Shown here: piece by piece, positions 49,118 to 59,391 of the stretch
Layout of the letters: each line of letters opens with the position of its first letter
Numbering within the stretch: position 1 is the stretch's first letter
Source: Ruminococcus sp. OA3
GTDB lineage: Bacteria > Bacillota > Clostridia > Lachnospirales > Lachnospiraceae
Reading direction: 5' to 3'
NCBI RefSeq assembly: GCF_022440845.1
Contig: NZ_JAKNTO010000001.1
Span: 3,596,001-3,660,000, forward strand
DNA: 64,000 nucleotides
Program-made: the position numbers and the translations under genes
The notes under the pieces: model-generated
The model's input: only the letters and a program-made list of their open reading frames with translations
Databases searched by the model: none
What the model was told of the DNA's origin: nothing

Positions 49118-51343
49118 TTAAGCTTTTGGAATTTTTTTCAGTTTAGCAAAAGCAGCAAACATTTTTTTTATTCCATATTTTTCAAAATTTACTGTCACTT
49201 CAAAATCTTTTCCACCCTCAACAACTGATTCCACCACACCTGTGCCGAATTTGACATGACGCACCGTATCCCCGACCGCATAATCCAATCGCTCCGCCTT
49301 CGTCACTTTAAACTGCTGAGGCTGAAAAACCTGAGCTCTGAACGCCTCTTTCATCTGACGGTAACTGCTGCTAGCCAGCATCTGGTCTGTTTTACTCTCG
49401 CGCTCTTTGATCTCATGTCCCACATCAACCAGTTCCCTTGGAATCTCCCTGATAAAACGGGAAACCTTATTGTATTGAGTCTCTCCCCGTAACATCCGCT
49501 GCTGTGCACTTGTAAGAGTCAGACCCTTCATTGCCCGTGTAATCCCGACGTAGCACAGCCTTCTCTCTTCCTCAATCTCAGACGGATCATCCGATGTGAT
49601 TGTCATATAGCTTGGGAAAATACCGTCTTCCATCCCCGCCATATAAACGTACGGAAATTCCAGTCCCTTGGCACTGTGAAGCGTCATCAGGAGTACTCTG
49701 TCATCTCCGTCTTCCACAGTGTCGATATCAGCTATGAGTGCGACCTCCTCCAGAAAACCGTCAAGCGTCGGCGTATCATTTTCTTCCTCATACGTCACCG
49801 CTTTGGTAAGCAACTCATCTATATTCTCAATCCGGGCACGGGATTCGTCCGTCTCCTCTGCCTCCAGCTCTTTCACATAACCGGTTTCATCAATTACCTG
49901 TTTCAAAAGCTCTGAGACAGACAGATACTCAAGCTGAGACCGCATCCGCTGAATCAGACTGACAAACGGAACCAGCTTTCCGCTGCTGCGTCCCACAGCA
50001 GCACTGATCCCCTCATCCTCCAGTGCCTCATAAAAACTCATGTCCCGCTCCGCCGCATACGTCTGCACTTTCGTGAGAGTTGCCGCTCCGATCCCCCGTT
50101 TCGGCACATTGATAATTCTTCTTACGGCCAGATCATCCTGCGCATTATCAATCGTCTTTAAATACGCCAGCAGATCTTTAATCTCTTTACGAGCATAAAA
50201 GTTCACTCCGCCCACCAGACGGTATGGGATGTTAGCCATCAGAAATTTTTCCTCGAACAACCGCGACTGAGCATTGGTCCGGTACAGAATAGTAAAGTCT
50301 TTATATGCTGCATCTCCGTCCCGAACCTGCTTTCTGATATCCCCGGCAATAAATTCTGCCTCTTCGAATGCATTCAAAAACTGTCGGAACCGCACGGGAT
50401 AGCCTTTTTCGTTGTCAGTCCAGAGCGTTTTTTCTTTTCGCTCCACATTATTCTTGATAACTTCATTCGCCGCATCCAGAATATTCTGGGTGGATCGATA
50501 ATTCTGCTCCAGACGAATCACCTTCGCATCCGGAAATACCTTTTCAAATCCAAGAATATTTCCAATATCAGCTCCCCTGAATTTGTATATAGACTGATCG
50601 TCATCTCCCACTACACAGAGATTCCTGTATTTCCCTGCCAACAGGCTGATAAAGCGAAACTGAACGGTATTCGTGTCCTGGTATTCATCAACCATCAGAT
50701 AGCGAAAACGTTCCTGATAAAACTCCAGAATGTCTGGACAGCTTTCAAAAAGTTCCACAGTCTTCATCAGCAGATCGTCAAAATCAAGAGCATTGCTCTT
50801 TTTCAGACGGCTCTGATATTCTCTGTACGCACGCGCAATGGTCTTTTTATTCCACTCTCCCCCGATATTGCGCTCATATTCCTCAGGAGTTATCATCTCA
50901 TTCTTTGCCGATGATACTGCTGAAAGCAGCATGCGTTCCTTATAAAGTTTCGTATCGATATTCAGCGTTTTACAGACTTCTTTCATCACAGACTTGGAGT
51001 CATCCGAATCATATATGGTAAAACTTGTACCATATCCGATCCTGTCAATATAACGGCGCAGAATCCGCACACAGCTGGAGTGAAAAGTGCTCACCCAGAC
51101 ACTGTCCGCACCGAATGACACTGTATTTTCAACCCGCTCTTTCATCTCTCCCGCAGCCTTATTTGTAAATGTAATGGCCATGATATTCCATGGCTTTACA
51201 CCTTTTTCCTCTATCAAATAGGATATCCGGTGTGTCAGAACACGTGTCTTTCCTGACCCCGCCCCTGCCAGAATCAGCAGTGGTCCCTCTGTACAGTACA
51301 CAGCTTCCTGCTGTTGTGGATTTAAACTGTCATAAATACTCAT
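49118..51343 (-). CDS. pcrA: ATP-dependent DNA helicase PcrA
   Basis: Protein of 741 residues, UvrD/PcrA family, with Walker A LAGAGSGKTRVLT, motif II VDEYQDTN, motif III GDDDQSIYKFRGAD, motif IV RLEQNYRS and motif VI YVGITRAMKGL. It unwinds DNA in repair and plasmid replication. Full length for the family, C-terminus with the tudor-like end VRHVKFGTGVVESV. Confidence 0.95.
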   Translation of the reverse strand: MSIYDSLNPQQQEAVYCTEGPLLILAGAGSGKTRVLTHRISYLIEEKGVKPWNIMAITFTNKAAGEMKERVENTVSFGADSVWVSTFHSSCVRILRRYIDRIGYGTSFTIYDSDDSKSVMKEVCKTLNIDTKLYKERMLLSAVSSAKNEMITPEEYERNIGGEWNKKTIARAYREYQSRLKKSNALDFDDLLMKTVELFESCPDILEFYQERFRYLMVDEYQDTNTVQFRFISLLAGKYRNLCVVGDDDQSIYKFRGADIGNILGFEKVFPDAKVIRLEQNYRSTQNILDAANEVIKNNVERKEKTLWTDNEKGYPVRFRQFLNAFEEAEFIAGDIRKQVRDGDAAYKDFTILYRTNAQSRLFEEKFLMANIPYRLVGGVNFYARKEIKDLLAYLKTIDNAQDDLAVRRIINVPKRGIGAATLTKVQTYAAERDMSFYEALEDEGISAAVGRSSGKLVPFVSLIQRMRSQLEYLSVSELLKQVIDETGYVKELEAEETDESRARIENIDELLTKAVTYEEENDTPTLDGFLEEVALIADIDTVEDGDDRVLLMTLHSAKGLEFPYVYMAGMEDGIFPSYMTITSDDPSEIEEERRLCYVGITRAMKGLTLTSAQQRMLRGETQYNKVSRFIREIPRELVDVGHEIKERESKTDQMLASSSYRQMKEAFRAQVFQPQQFKVTKAERLDYAVGDTVRHVKFGTGVVESVVEGGKDFEVTVNFEKYGIKKMFAAFAKLKKIPKA

Positions 51344-51540
51344 AAATTATGTAAACTCCATCTCATTTTCTTTTTCAACATCTACCCGCACGTTCTATTA
51401 TATTACCTGCGGAGTATTAATGCAAACAGTTTAGACGGTCCCCCGCAAACAAAGGGCAAAAAACCTCTTGTCATCTAGTATTAAAAACTATATAATATAA
51501 TTCATAGACTATCCGATATTTTTATGAGGTGACACATCCA

Positions 51541-52137
51541 ATGACAATTGACACAAATGATATTATCAACAGTATCCTTGAGAGTATTTCACGCATCGAT
51601 TATATCAAACCCGGGGACGTACCGAACATCCCATTATATATGGATCAGGTAACCACTTTTATGGATGCTCAGCTGGCTGCCTCCAAACGGTATGAAAGTG
51701 ATAAAATCCTGACAAAAACGATGATCAACAATTACACGAAGAATAATCTTCTGCCTCCACCCGAAAAGAAGAAATATTCCACAGAACACATTCTGCTGTT
51801 GATCTTCATCTATTATTTCAAAAGTATTCTGTCCATAAATGACATCCAGTCGCTGCTGAGACCGATCACGGATAAGTATTTTCAGGAAGGAGACGGCATC
51901 AGTCTGACAGATATTTACAATGAAGTATTCAGCCTGGAAAAATCAGAGATTGAATCCATGAAAGAGGATGTCCGCAAATATTATCAGACGTCGACGGAGA
52001 CCTTCACTGACGCTCCGGAAGAAGAACAGGGCTTTCTTCAGCTGTTTTCATTTATCTGCCTGCTCAGCTTTGACGTCTATGTAAAGAAGCAGATCATTGA
52101 GAATCTGATCGATCTTTTTCCTTCTGAAAAAAAGTAA
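51541..52137 (+). CDS. DUF1836 protein
   Basis: Protein of 198 residues with a MerR-like N-terminal region: TKTMINNYTKNNLLPPPEKKKYSTEHILLL is the DUF1836 signature, followed by a helical C-terminus. Probable DNA-binding regulator. ATG at 51541 has GAGGTGA 8 bases upstream; the GTG further up is part of that site. A terminator follows at 52149. Confidence 0.85.
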   Translation: MTIDTNDIINSILESISRIDYIKPGDVPNIPLYMDQVTTFMDAQLAASKRYESDKILTKTMINNYTKNNLLPPPEKKKYSTEHILLLIFIYYFKSILSINDIQSLLRPITDKYFQEGDGISLTDIYNEVFSLEKSEIESMKEDVRKYYQTSTETFTDAPEEEQGFLQLFSFICLLSFDVYVKKQIIENLIDLFPSEKK

Positions 52138-52148
52138 ACGAAATCTTT

Positions 52149-52189
52149 ACTGCTGCATACGAATTATTTTCGTTTTGCAGCAGTTTTTT
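52149..52189 (+). terminator. Terminator after the DUF1836 gene
   Basis: ACTGCTGCA (52149-52157) and TGCAGCAGT (52176-52184), a perfect 9-bp stem, then six T residues. Confidence 0.8.
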
Positions 52190-52269
52190 ATTCTACTCTT
52201 CTTTACACCAAAATTTTAACGTGTTAAAATATGCAGGTAGGCACATAATATTGTGTAAGGAGTATTCTT

Positions 52270-52560
52270 ATGAGCAAAACGATTCATACAGAAGCTGTCG
52301 ATCAGCTTTTCGACGCAATTTTGAGTTTAAAAACCAAAGAAGAATGTTATACTTTTTTTGAAGACGTATGTACGATCAATGAGCTGTTGTCACTGTCACA
52401 GCGCTTTGAAGTAGCAAAAATGCTGCAGCAGAAAAAAACGTATCTGGAAATTTCCGAGAAAACAGGTGCGTCTACCGCAACCATCAGCCGTGTAAACCGC
52501 TCCCTCACCTACGGGAACGACGGATATGAAATGGTCTTTGAGCGTCTGAACATCAAATGA
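52270..52560 (+). CDS. YerC/YecD TrpR-related regulator
   Basis: Protein of 96 residues matching the TrpR-like YerC/YecD family: INELLSLSQRFEVAKMLQQKKTYLEISEKTG and STATISRVNRSLTYG, a repressor-type HTH. It begins a short plus-strand cluster (YerC, radical SAM, DUF4364) with small gaps. Confidence 0.88.
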   Translation: MSKTIHTEAVDQLFDAILSLKTKEECYTFFEDVCTINELLSLSQRFEVAKMLQQKKTYLEISEKTGASTATISRVNRSLTYGNDGYEMVFERLNIK

Positions 52561-52578
52561 CACGGGGACTGAGATGAT

Positions 52579-53502
52579 ATGAAATGGCTGGATAAACCTT
52601 ATCACTCTTTTCATTCCATGCTGGAAGAACAGTTTCATGAAAAGGTATATAAGCTCGCCTTAAACGGCGGGATGTCATGTCCCAACAGAGACGGAACCCT
52701 GGATACGCGGGGATGTATTTTCTGCAGCGCCGGAGGGTCCGGTGATTTCGCTGCAGATAAAGAGCTTTCTATTTCGCAGCAGATTGAAGAGCAGAAGGCC
52801 GTTCTGACCCAAAAACGCCCGGTCCGCAAATATATCGCTTATTTTCAGGCATACACCAATACGTATGCCCCTGTCTCGTATCTGGAATCCATTTTCACAG
52901 AAGCCCTTTCACATCCAGACATCGCTGCACTGTCCATCGGCACACGCCCCGATTGTCTGGACAACGACATCATCCGTCTTCTGGATTCCCTGAACCGGAT
53001 AAAACCTGTCTGGATCGAACTTGGCCTTCAGACCATGCACGAGACTACTGCACGCTATATCCGAAGGGGGTATGACCTGCCCTGTTTCGAGAAAGCCGTA
53101 ACGGATCTCCATTCACACGGACTCGATGTCATCGTACACCTGATCCTGGGGCTCCCCGGAGAAACGAGCCGGGATGTCCTTGATACCATTCATTATTTAA
53201 ACAGCTGTTCCATTCAGGGGATAAAACTCCAGCTGCTTCATGTTCTGAGAGGTACCGATCTGGCCAGAGACTATGAGGCAGGTCTTTTTCAGACGCTTAA
53301 TATGGACGAGTATCTGACACTTGTCATCTCATGCCTTGAGCATCTGTCACCGGATATTGTGATTCACCGGCTGACAGGAGACGGTCCCAGGGATCTGCTG
53401 ATTGCTCCCAAATGGAGCAGTGCAAAACGCACCGTCCTCAATGAACTGCACCGCCGCATGAAGGCAGAAAATACGTGGCAGGGCAGACTTTATCACACAT
53501 AG
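52579..53502 (+). CDS. TIGR01212-family radical SAM protein
   Basis: Protein of 307 residues. Fe-S/SAM motif CPNRDGTLDTRGCIFC, in the less common spacing of the YtqA-type family, then GTRPDCLD and IVHLILGLPGETSRDV. The family's substrate is not settled. It is 18 bases after the YerC gene. Confidence 0.87.
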   Translation: MKWLDKPYHSFHSMLEEQFHEKVYKLALNGGMSCPNRDGTLDTRGCIFCSAGGSGDFAADKELSISQQIEEQKAVLTQKRPVRKYIAYFQAYTNTYAPVSYLESIFTEALSHPDIAALSIGTRPDCLDNDIIRLLDSLNRIKPVWIELGLQTMHETTARYIRRGYDLPCFEKAVTDLHSHGLDVIVHLILGLPGETSRDVLDTIHYLNSCSIQGIKLQLLHVLRGTDLARDYEAGLFQTLNMDEYLTLVISCLEHLSPDIVIHRLTGDGPRDLLIAPKWSSAKRTVLNELHRRMKAENTWQGRLYHT

Positions 53503-53516
53503 AAAGGAGATTTTTA

Positions 53517-54032
53517 ATGGCAGAGGCATTGACTCTCTATAAACTGATTATTTTATATATGCTGCGCAAAGTCAGTTTCCCGCTGACGAATGCGCAGATT
53601 TCTGATTTTATTCTCGGTCAGGAATACACAAGCTATTTTCACCTCCAGCAGGCAATTTCTGAAATGCTGGAAGCAGATCTTGTGACGGCTGAAGTTATCC
53701 GTAACACTTCCTACTACCGTATGACCGACGAGGGCAAAAAGACGATCACGTATTTTGATAACCAGATACCGGATCCTATCAAAGAGGATATCAACCGATA
53801 TTTGGATGAAAATTCTTACGAGCTGCGCAATGAAGTCTCTGTTCTCTCTGATTACTACAAGACTCCGGAGCAGGAATACACTGTCCGCTGCCAGGTACGG
53901 GAAGGGACCAGTACGCTGATCGAACTGAACCTTACCGTCCCCGAAGAATCCAATGCAAAAGCCATCTGCGGCAGCTGGTCAAAAAAAAGCCAGGAGATTT
54001 ATGCTTATCTGATGAATGAGCTGATGATATAA
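53517..54032 (+). CDS. DUF4364 protein
   Basis: Protein of 171 residues; an N-terminal winged helix (LYKLIILYMLRKVSFPLTNAQI) and a DUF4364 middle (TVRCQVREGTSTLIELNLTV) suggest a transcription regulator. ATG at 53517 has AAAGGAG 7 bases upstream. It is convergent with the MATE gene. Confidence 0.8.
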   Translation: MAEALTLYKLIILYMLRKVSFPLTNAQISDFILGQEYTSYFHLQQAISEMLEADLVTAEVIRNTSYYRMTDEGKKTITYFDNQIPDPIKEDINRYLDENSYELRNEVSVLSDYYKTPEQEYTVRCQVREGTSTLIELNLTVPEESNAKAICGSWSKKSQEIYAYLMNELMI

Positions 54033-54047
54033 TGCTCCCTTGTCATA

Positions 54048-55391
54048 TCAGGAATGATCAGACGTCTGTCCCGACGCCCTGCGGTAAATCATATACGCAG
54101 CAAGTGCAGTGACGGCCTCTGCAATCCAGAATGCATGCCATACGCCGGCAGCACCCGATATACGACTCAGTAAAAAAGCTGCCGGTATGATAATGATCAC
54201 ATAGCGCAGCAGGGAGATCATCAGGGATGGAACCCCCTTGCCGATACCTTCAAGTGCTCCCGCTGAGGTTACAGATACAGCAGAGACCAAAAACCCTGCG
54301 CTGATCGTTCTGAGAGCCAGAGTTCCCGCTTCCACCGTCTGCGGATTTTCCGTAAACATCCCCATCAGATAATCCGGAAGCGCCAGGCATACCAGCATTC
54401 CCACACCCATTATCACTGCGATCAGTGTCAGAGCAATTCTATAAATCTTTTTTACACGCTGTTTCTCTTCGGCCCCGTAATTATAACCGATCAGGGGTCT
54501 CATACCCTGTACGATCCCGTTTGCAGGCATATAAAGGAATGTCTGTAGTTTATAGTAAACACCAAGCACAACGACATATGTCTGAGAATAAGCCGCCAGT
54601 ATTCCATTCAATGCGGAAATCAGCAGAGACGGCAGAGCCATATTCATAGCTGCCGGTATTCCAACTGTATAAAGCCTCGTGCAGACAGCGCGATCCCATT
54701 TCAGATTTTTTAAGCGCAGCTTCACGTTCAGTGGTTTTGCAGCATAGACAGCAACATAGATCGCCAGAGTGACCGTCTGCCCGATCCCTGTAGCCCAGGC
54801 CGCGCCTCTGATGCCAAGCGCCGGAACCGGCCCCAGACCGAATATCATAATGGGATCCAGTATAATATTTACGACACACCCGCAAATCATGCCGATCATT
54901 GTAATCTTCATTTTTCCCACTGACTGAAATATCTTTTCGAACGTGATACCCGCCATGATCACCACAGAAAAACTGATAACGATGGATGAATACTTCCATC
55001 CTTCCTGAATAATGTCAGCGTCTTCCGTAAACATCTTCAAGAAATGCTGTATTCCAAAAAGCCATGCGCCAGTCAATATCATACCGTGCAGTATGGCAAA
55101 CAGCATCCCCTGTGAGGCAGCCGTATCCGCCTGCCTCTGCTTCTGTGCGCCAAGGCAGATCGCAATCACAGCACTTATCCCAACCCCAAATCCCACTGCA
55201 ATGGAATTGATCAGGTTCTGTACCGGAAATACAAGTGACAGCGCTGTCATTGCATTCTCACTGATTTTTGCCACAAATATACTGTCCACGATATTATACA
55301 GTGAATTGACCAGCATGGAGATCACCATCGGGACCGACATCGACAGAAGCAGCGGCAGCACCGACCGTTCTTTCATATAAGACTGTTCCAA
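54048..55391 (-). CDS. MATE-family efflux transporter
   Basis: Protein of 447 residues with about twelve membrane segments and MATE motifs (MALSLVFPVQNLINSIAVG, GIGKGVPSL with a substrate/Na+-exchange role). It exports drugs or metabolites. The TTG start (55391) has GAGGAGG upstream; ATG at 55376 is an alternative. The preceding terminator at 55440 ends rarA. Confidence 0.88.
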   Translation of the reverse strand: MEQSYMKERSVLPLLLSMSVPMVISMLVNSLYNIVDSIFVAKISENAMTALSLVFPVQNLINSIAVGFGVGISAVIAICLGAQKQRQADTAASQGMLFAILHGMILTGAWLFGIQHFLKMFTEDADIIQEGWKYSSIVISFSVVIMAGITFEKIFQSVGKMKITMIGMICGCVVNIILDPIMIFGLGPVPALGIRGAAWATGIGQTVTLAIYVAVYAAKPLNVKLRLKNLKWDRAVCTRLYTVGIPAAMNMALPSLLISALNGILAAYSQTYVVVLGVYYKLQTFLYMPANGIVQGMRPLIGYNYGAEEKQRVKKIYRIALTLIAVIMGVGMLVCLALPDYLMGMFTENPQTVEAGTLALRTISAGFLVSAVSVTSAGALEGIGKGVPSLMISLLRYVIIIIPAAFLLSRISGAAGVWHAFWIAEAVTALAAYMIYRRASGQTSDHS

Positions 55392-55439
55392 AATTCATTT
55401 CCTCCTCATCTGCCTGTATTCCTGCCGGACAAACGAAAA

Positions 55440-55488
55440 GGCTATAGATTCACTGTTTGATCACTCAGAAACAGTAAAATCTATAGCC
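55440..55488 (-). terminator. rarA terminator
   Basis: GGCTATAGATT (55440-55450) with AATCTATAGCC (55478-55488), an inner ACTGTTT/AAACAGT pairing, and T residues on the minus side. Separates rarA from the MATE gene. Confidence 0.75.
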
Positions 55489-55559
55489 TCCATAGCCGAG
55501 ACAGGCGTATATCATTATCTGTGCATGATACCACATCAATACATGTTTGTCAATTTCTC

Positions 55560-56888
55560 TTATCTGGAATTCTTCTTTATATATTCCAGATGCTCTCTGA
55601 TATTTTTTTCATACCCCATGTCCGTCGGCTCATAGAAAACAGCCCCCGCGATCTCATCCGGCAGGTATTGCTGCCTGACATAGTGATTCGGGAAATCATG
55701 GGCGTACTGGTAGCCGGTTCCTCTTCCCAGTTTTGCAGAGCCCTTATAATGAGCATCCTGCAAATGCGGGGGAACTGAAGTTTTTTTCTCCCGCACGGAC
55801 TGTGCCGCTGCAAACACCGCCAGACAGCTGGCATTGCTTTTCGGTGCGCAGGCAACATACGTAACTGCCTGTGACAGGATGATCTGCGCTTCCGGCATTC
55901 CAACACGTTCTACGGCCTGTGAGGCTGCCACCGCAACCACCAGAGCCTGCGGATCCGCATTGCCCACGTCCTCCGACGCACAGATCATCACACGCCGGGC
56001 GATAAATTTAATATCCTCACCTGCCGTCAGCATTTTTGCAAGATAATAAACAGCTGCATCGGGATCCGATCCTCTCATGCTTTTAATAAACGCGGAGATC
56101 GTATCATAATGCTGATCACCGGTCTTATCGTAATGTATCACACGTTTTTGTATACACTCAGATGCCGTATCAAGGTCGATATGGATCTTCCCGTCATCAG
56201 ACGGCTGCGTCGTCAAAATGGCAAGTTCTATGGCATTCAGCGCTGTCCTGGCGTCACCGCCGGAAATATCAGCCAGAAATTCCTTTGCATCTTCTTCCAG
56301 TACGGCACGGTACATACCCATTCCCCGTTTTTCATCCGTCACCGCTTTTTCAAGGAGCTGCATGATATCTTTCTTCTCAAGCGGCTTCAGTTCGAAAATG
56401 ACCGAGCGTGACAACAGCGCGCTGTTCACTTCAAAATAAGGATTTTCTGTCGTTGCCCCGATCAGAACCAGGGTTCCGTCCTCCACGAACGGAAGCAGAT
56501 AATCCTGCTGCCCTTTGTTGAACCTGTGAATCTCATCCACAAATAAGATTGTTTTCTTACGGTACATCCCCAGCATATCCTTGGCATGTTTGACGACTTC
56601 CTCCATATCCTTTTTCCCGGCAGTCGTCGCATTCAGCTGCTGAAATTCACCGCTGGTCGTGTTTGCGATCACTCTGGCAAGTGTCGTTTTTCCGGTTCCC
56701 GGAGGACCGTAGAAAATGACGGAACCAAGCTTATCCGCTTTGATCGCCCGGTAAAGCATCTTTCCTTCACCGACAATATGCTCCTGCCCCACCACTTCTT
56801 CCAGCGTCAGCGGGCGCATCCTGGATGCCAGAGGAGATTCCTGCTCCAGAGTCTTTTCTTTTACGTAATCAAATAAATCCATCGTCAT
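55560..56888 (-). CDS. rarA: Replication-associated recombination protein A
   Basis: Protein of 442 residues, RarA/MgsA-type AAA ATPase: Walker A FYGPPGTGKTTLARVIA, Walker B ILFVDEIHRFNKGQQD, sensor LIGATTENPYFEVN, then the C-terminal tetramerisation domain with HAHDFPNHYVRQQYLPDE-type end (YAHDFPNHYVRQQYLPDE). Helps restart stalled forks. Start uncertain between 56888 and the ATG 6 bases later. Confidence 0.92.
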   Translation of the reverse strand: MTMDLFDYVKEKTLEQESPLASRMRPLTLEEVVGQEHIVGEGKMLYRAIKADKLGSVIFYGPPGTGKTTLARVIANTTSGEFQQLNATTAGKKDMEEVVKHAKDMLGMYRKKTILFVDEIHRFNKGQQDYLLPFVEDGTLVLIGATTENPYFEVNSALLSRSVIFELKPLEKKDIMQLLEKAVTDEKRGMGMYRAVLEEDAKEFLADISGGDARTALNAIELAILTTQPSDDGKIHIDLDTASECIQKRVIHYDKTGDQHYDTISAFIKSMRGSDPDAAVYYLAKMLTAGEDIKFIARRVMICASEDVGNADPQALVVAVAASQAVERVGMPEAQIILSQAVTYVACAPKSNASCLAVFAAAQSVREKKTSVPPHLQDAHYKGSAKLGRGTGYQYAHDFPNHYVRQQYLPDEIAGAVFYEPTDMGYEKNIREHLEYIKKNSR

Positions 56889-56894
56889 CCTATC

Positions 56895-59087
56895 CTATTC
56901 AAAAAACATATGCTCCATATAAAGGTCATTAAAATCTGCATCCGTAGACAGGTCGATTTCAGATGAATGTTCCAGAATCATTTCCAGTTTTTCTTTCGAA
57001 TCATCGTTGATCAGATAACGGAGTGCTCCGCCAAGCGAACTGTTTCCGACAGCCTTTATCTTGCCATCAAATTCTCTTGGGATCAGTCCCAGCACCATCG
57101 CTTTCTCCTGATTAATATGATAGCCGAAACCACCTGCAAGATAAACTGCGTCCACCTGGTCATAAGTAACGCCAAATCTTCTCAGAAGTACTTCAATACC
57201 CGCACGGACCGCAGATTTTGCCAGCTGAATTTCCCGCACATCCTGTTGAGTGAACGTAATATCTCTGCCATCCGCAGTCTTTGCAAGGAAGTATCCTTTC
57301 TCAAAGTATTCCTCCTCCAGGCGCCCTGTCTCATCGACAAGTTCATGTTCGATCAGCTCGGAAATTGTCTCAATGACCCCTGTTCCACACAGGCCGACCG
57401 GCATCTTATCACCGATCGTAGCCACATTGGCCCTGCCGTCTTCAATCTCTACTTTACAGATCGCCCCCTGCACACTACCCATGCCCCAGGAAATATTACC
57501 TCCCTCAAAGGCCGGCCCCGCAGCCGTTGAAGTCGATACAATACGGTCCCGGTTACCTATTGCCATCTCTCCGTTTGTCCCAAGATCCACCAGAAGTGCT
57601 GTCTTTTCATTCGTATCGAACTCACAGTCATAAAGCCCGGATACAATGTCGCCGCCTACATATGTCGAGATTCCCGGAAGCAGAATCACTTCTGCCTTAC
57701 AGTAATCATTCTCCAGTACCTCATGAAATGGCCTTTCTATCAGGCTGATGTCAACGGGTGTAAACGGAAATAACCCCAGTCCCTCGCACGAATATCCCAT
57801 CAGCAGATGTCCCATCGTCGTATTACCGCCTATCGCGATCCTGTCAATCTGGTCGGGCCCAATCCCCGCATTCTTCACAAGTGCCTTTATCCCCGTCATC
57901 AGATCTTCCTGGATACTCCTGCGCAGTGCGTCTTTTTTGCCATCACAGGAAGCCTGAATTCTGGAAATAACATCCGCACCAAACGCCCTCTGGCGATTCA
58001 GTGTTGCAAAAGAACCTACCGCCTTTTTCCCAGTCTTGCCAACGAGCTGAAATGCCAGCGTGGTCGTGCCGATATCAACAGCGATATCATAACCTGCCTC
58101 ATCCACAGCCGCATGCTCCTGCTGGTCTTCACCGTGGCCTATCTGTATGGAGAATCCTTCTTCATCCTGCACATCCATGGTGATCACACAGTCTTCCGCC
58201 GGATATGCCCGGCAGGCAAGACGATATCCCAGTTCAAGTTCTTCCTCCGTAAAATGCTTCCGGTCCGAGGGAGTGATATCCAACTCTCCTTCTACCAGCC
58301 GGATCTTACACTTTCCACAGTTTCCTTTTCCCCCGCAGACTGCACTGAAATAGGCCCCCTGCCTGTTGATTGCAGCCAGGATGTTTTCATATTCTTCAGA
58401 GACCACAACGATTTCTTTATCCTTGTTTTTAACGGTGATGGTGACCGGCTGTATCTTTCTCATACTGCAGTTCTTTGCACTGCATTTTCTGCAGTTATGC
58501 TGAGCCCGAAAAACAGAGGCATCATCGGTTATCTGCATTACCTGACAGGATGTCTTTACCGGATCATACATGTACGATGGACTTATGGCAATCCCAAGCC
58601 TCTCATCAGCTTCCAGCACATCAAATGCAATCTTCTGGGCATTCATCGGAATATCGTTCGGCGCTTCAAGACGGCTCACAATTCCGATCTTCCTCCTGGC
58701 GCATTCCTCTTTCAAAACCGCCTCAATCTCATGATCCATCGCAAACAGACAGGCATCCGCCATGGCATCTGCGAGCATGCCCTTCAAAAAATCACCTTCC
58801 TCAAAGAATTCGGAGCTGTATCTGCTGACTTCCTTCCCCACTGTTGCGAGGACATAGATGACCTCCTCATCTGCTTTCAGTTTATCGCATGCCAGTTCAC
58901 CTGTGACTTTTCCGAACCCGATCAGCGCCCCTGGTTCCAGCCTTCGCTCCACCTCGTGCTTAAGCTCTGCAAATTCTTTTTGTACTTCTTCATAAATAGG
59001 GCTGTCTTCCTTACAGTCCATAAGCTTCAGTACCGTTTCCTTCTCAATGTTCTTTTGAAATTCCGTAATTTTAATGATACTTTCCAT
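56895..59087 (-). CDS. Corrinoid-activating ASKHA/2Fe-2S protein (RACE/RamA-like)
   Basis: Protein of 730 residues. N-terminal region (1-215) resembles methionine-synthase activation domains and includes HNCRKCSAKNCSMRK. A 2Fe-2S ferredoxin domain (about 230-310) has CGGKGNCGKCKIRLVEGE. The rest is the DUF4445/ASKHA domain (DIAVDIGTTTLAFQ, VGGDIVSGLYDCEF, LAGGFGYHINQEKAM). Such enzymes use ATP and reduced ferredoxin to reactivate cob(II)alamin on corrinoid methyltransferases. The corrinoid protein gene is 1.4 kb away. Confidence 0.85.
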   Translation of the reverse strand: MESIIKITEFQKNIEKETVLKLMDCKEDSPIYEEVQKEFAELKHEVERRLEPGALIGFGKVTGELACDKLKADEEVIYVLATVGKEVSRYSSEFFEEGDFLKGMLADAMADACLFAMDHEIEAVLKEECARRKIGIVSRLEAPNDIPMNAQKIAFDVLEADERLGIAISPSYMYDPVKTSCQVMQITDDASVFRAQHNCRKCSAKNCSMRKIQPVTITVKNKDKEIVVVSEEYENILAAINRQGAYFSAVCGGKGNCGKCKIRLVEGELDITPSDRKHFTEEELELGYRLACRAYPAEDCVITMDVQDEEGFSIQIGHGEDQQEHAAVDEAGYDIAVDIGTTTLAFQLVGKTGKKAVGSFATLNRQRAFGADVISRIQASCDGKKDALRRSIQEDLMTGIKALVKNAGIGPDQIDRIAIGGNTTMGHLLMGYSCEGLGLFPFTPVDISLIERPFHEVLENDYCKAEVILLPGISTYVGGDIVSGLYDCEFDTNEKTALLVDLGTNGEMAIGNRDRIVSTSTAAGPAFEGGNISWGMGSVQGAICKVEIEDGRANVATIGDKMPVGLCGTGVIETISELIEHELVDETGRLEEEYFEKGYFLAKTADGRDITFTQQDVREIQLAKSAVRAGIEVLLRRFGVTYDQVDAVYLAGGFGYHINQEKAMVLGLIPREFDGKIKAVGNSSLGGALRYLINDDSKEKLEMILEHSSEIDLSTDADFNDLYMEHMFFE

Positions 59088-59167
59088 GTCATTTTCCCCC
59101 AGTTAGTCCAGTTATAAAAAGAATCTCATTAGGGAGATCCTCCGCCTGCTTTCCGATAAGTCAAAAA

Positions 59168-59194
59168 GCACCACACAAAGCACTTGTGTGATGC
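59168..59194 (-). terminator. Terminator of the small peptide gene
   Basis: GCACCACACAA (59168-59178) with TTGTGTGATGC (59184-59194), 11 pairs including one G-T, then TTTTTGACTT on the minus strand. Confidence 0.65.
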
Positions 59195-59238
59195 CTCTTT
59201 ATACATTATAATATTATTTTCGACAGCATTCAAGACAA

Positions 59239-59391
59239 TTAATAATGATTGCTGTATGACCAGTCATCGTAATGCTCTCTCATTTCCGGTGTTTCCACAT
59301 CATTCTTATGTGCATAGCGTATTTCCGCACTGCTTCCGGCTTTCAGATCCTCCTGACATAAATCCTCAATTGATATTCTTTCTTCGTTCAT
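59239..59391 (-). CDS. Small 50-residue protein in the corrinoid cluster
   Basis: Protein starting MNEERISIEDLCQEDLKAGS, acidic, one cysteine, ending with DDWSYSNHY. AAAGGAG lies 8 bases before the ATG and a terminator follows. It lies between the AraC gene and the activator gene. No family recognised; may be a small regulatory or metal-binding protein. Confidence 0.5.
   Translation of the reverse strand: MNEERISIEDLCQEDLKAGSSAEIRYAHKNDVETPEMREHYDDWSYSNHY

Noticed and set aside
57807-59117. Plus-strand frame of 436 codons
   Set aside because: Opposite strand of the corrinoid-activator gene, whose motifs are clear; product has no recognised fold.
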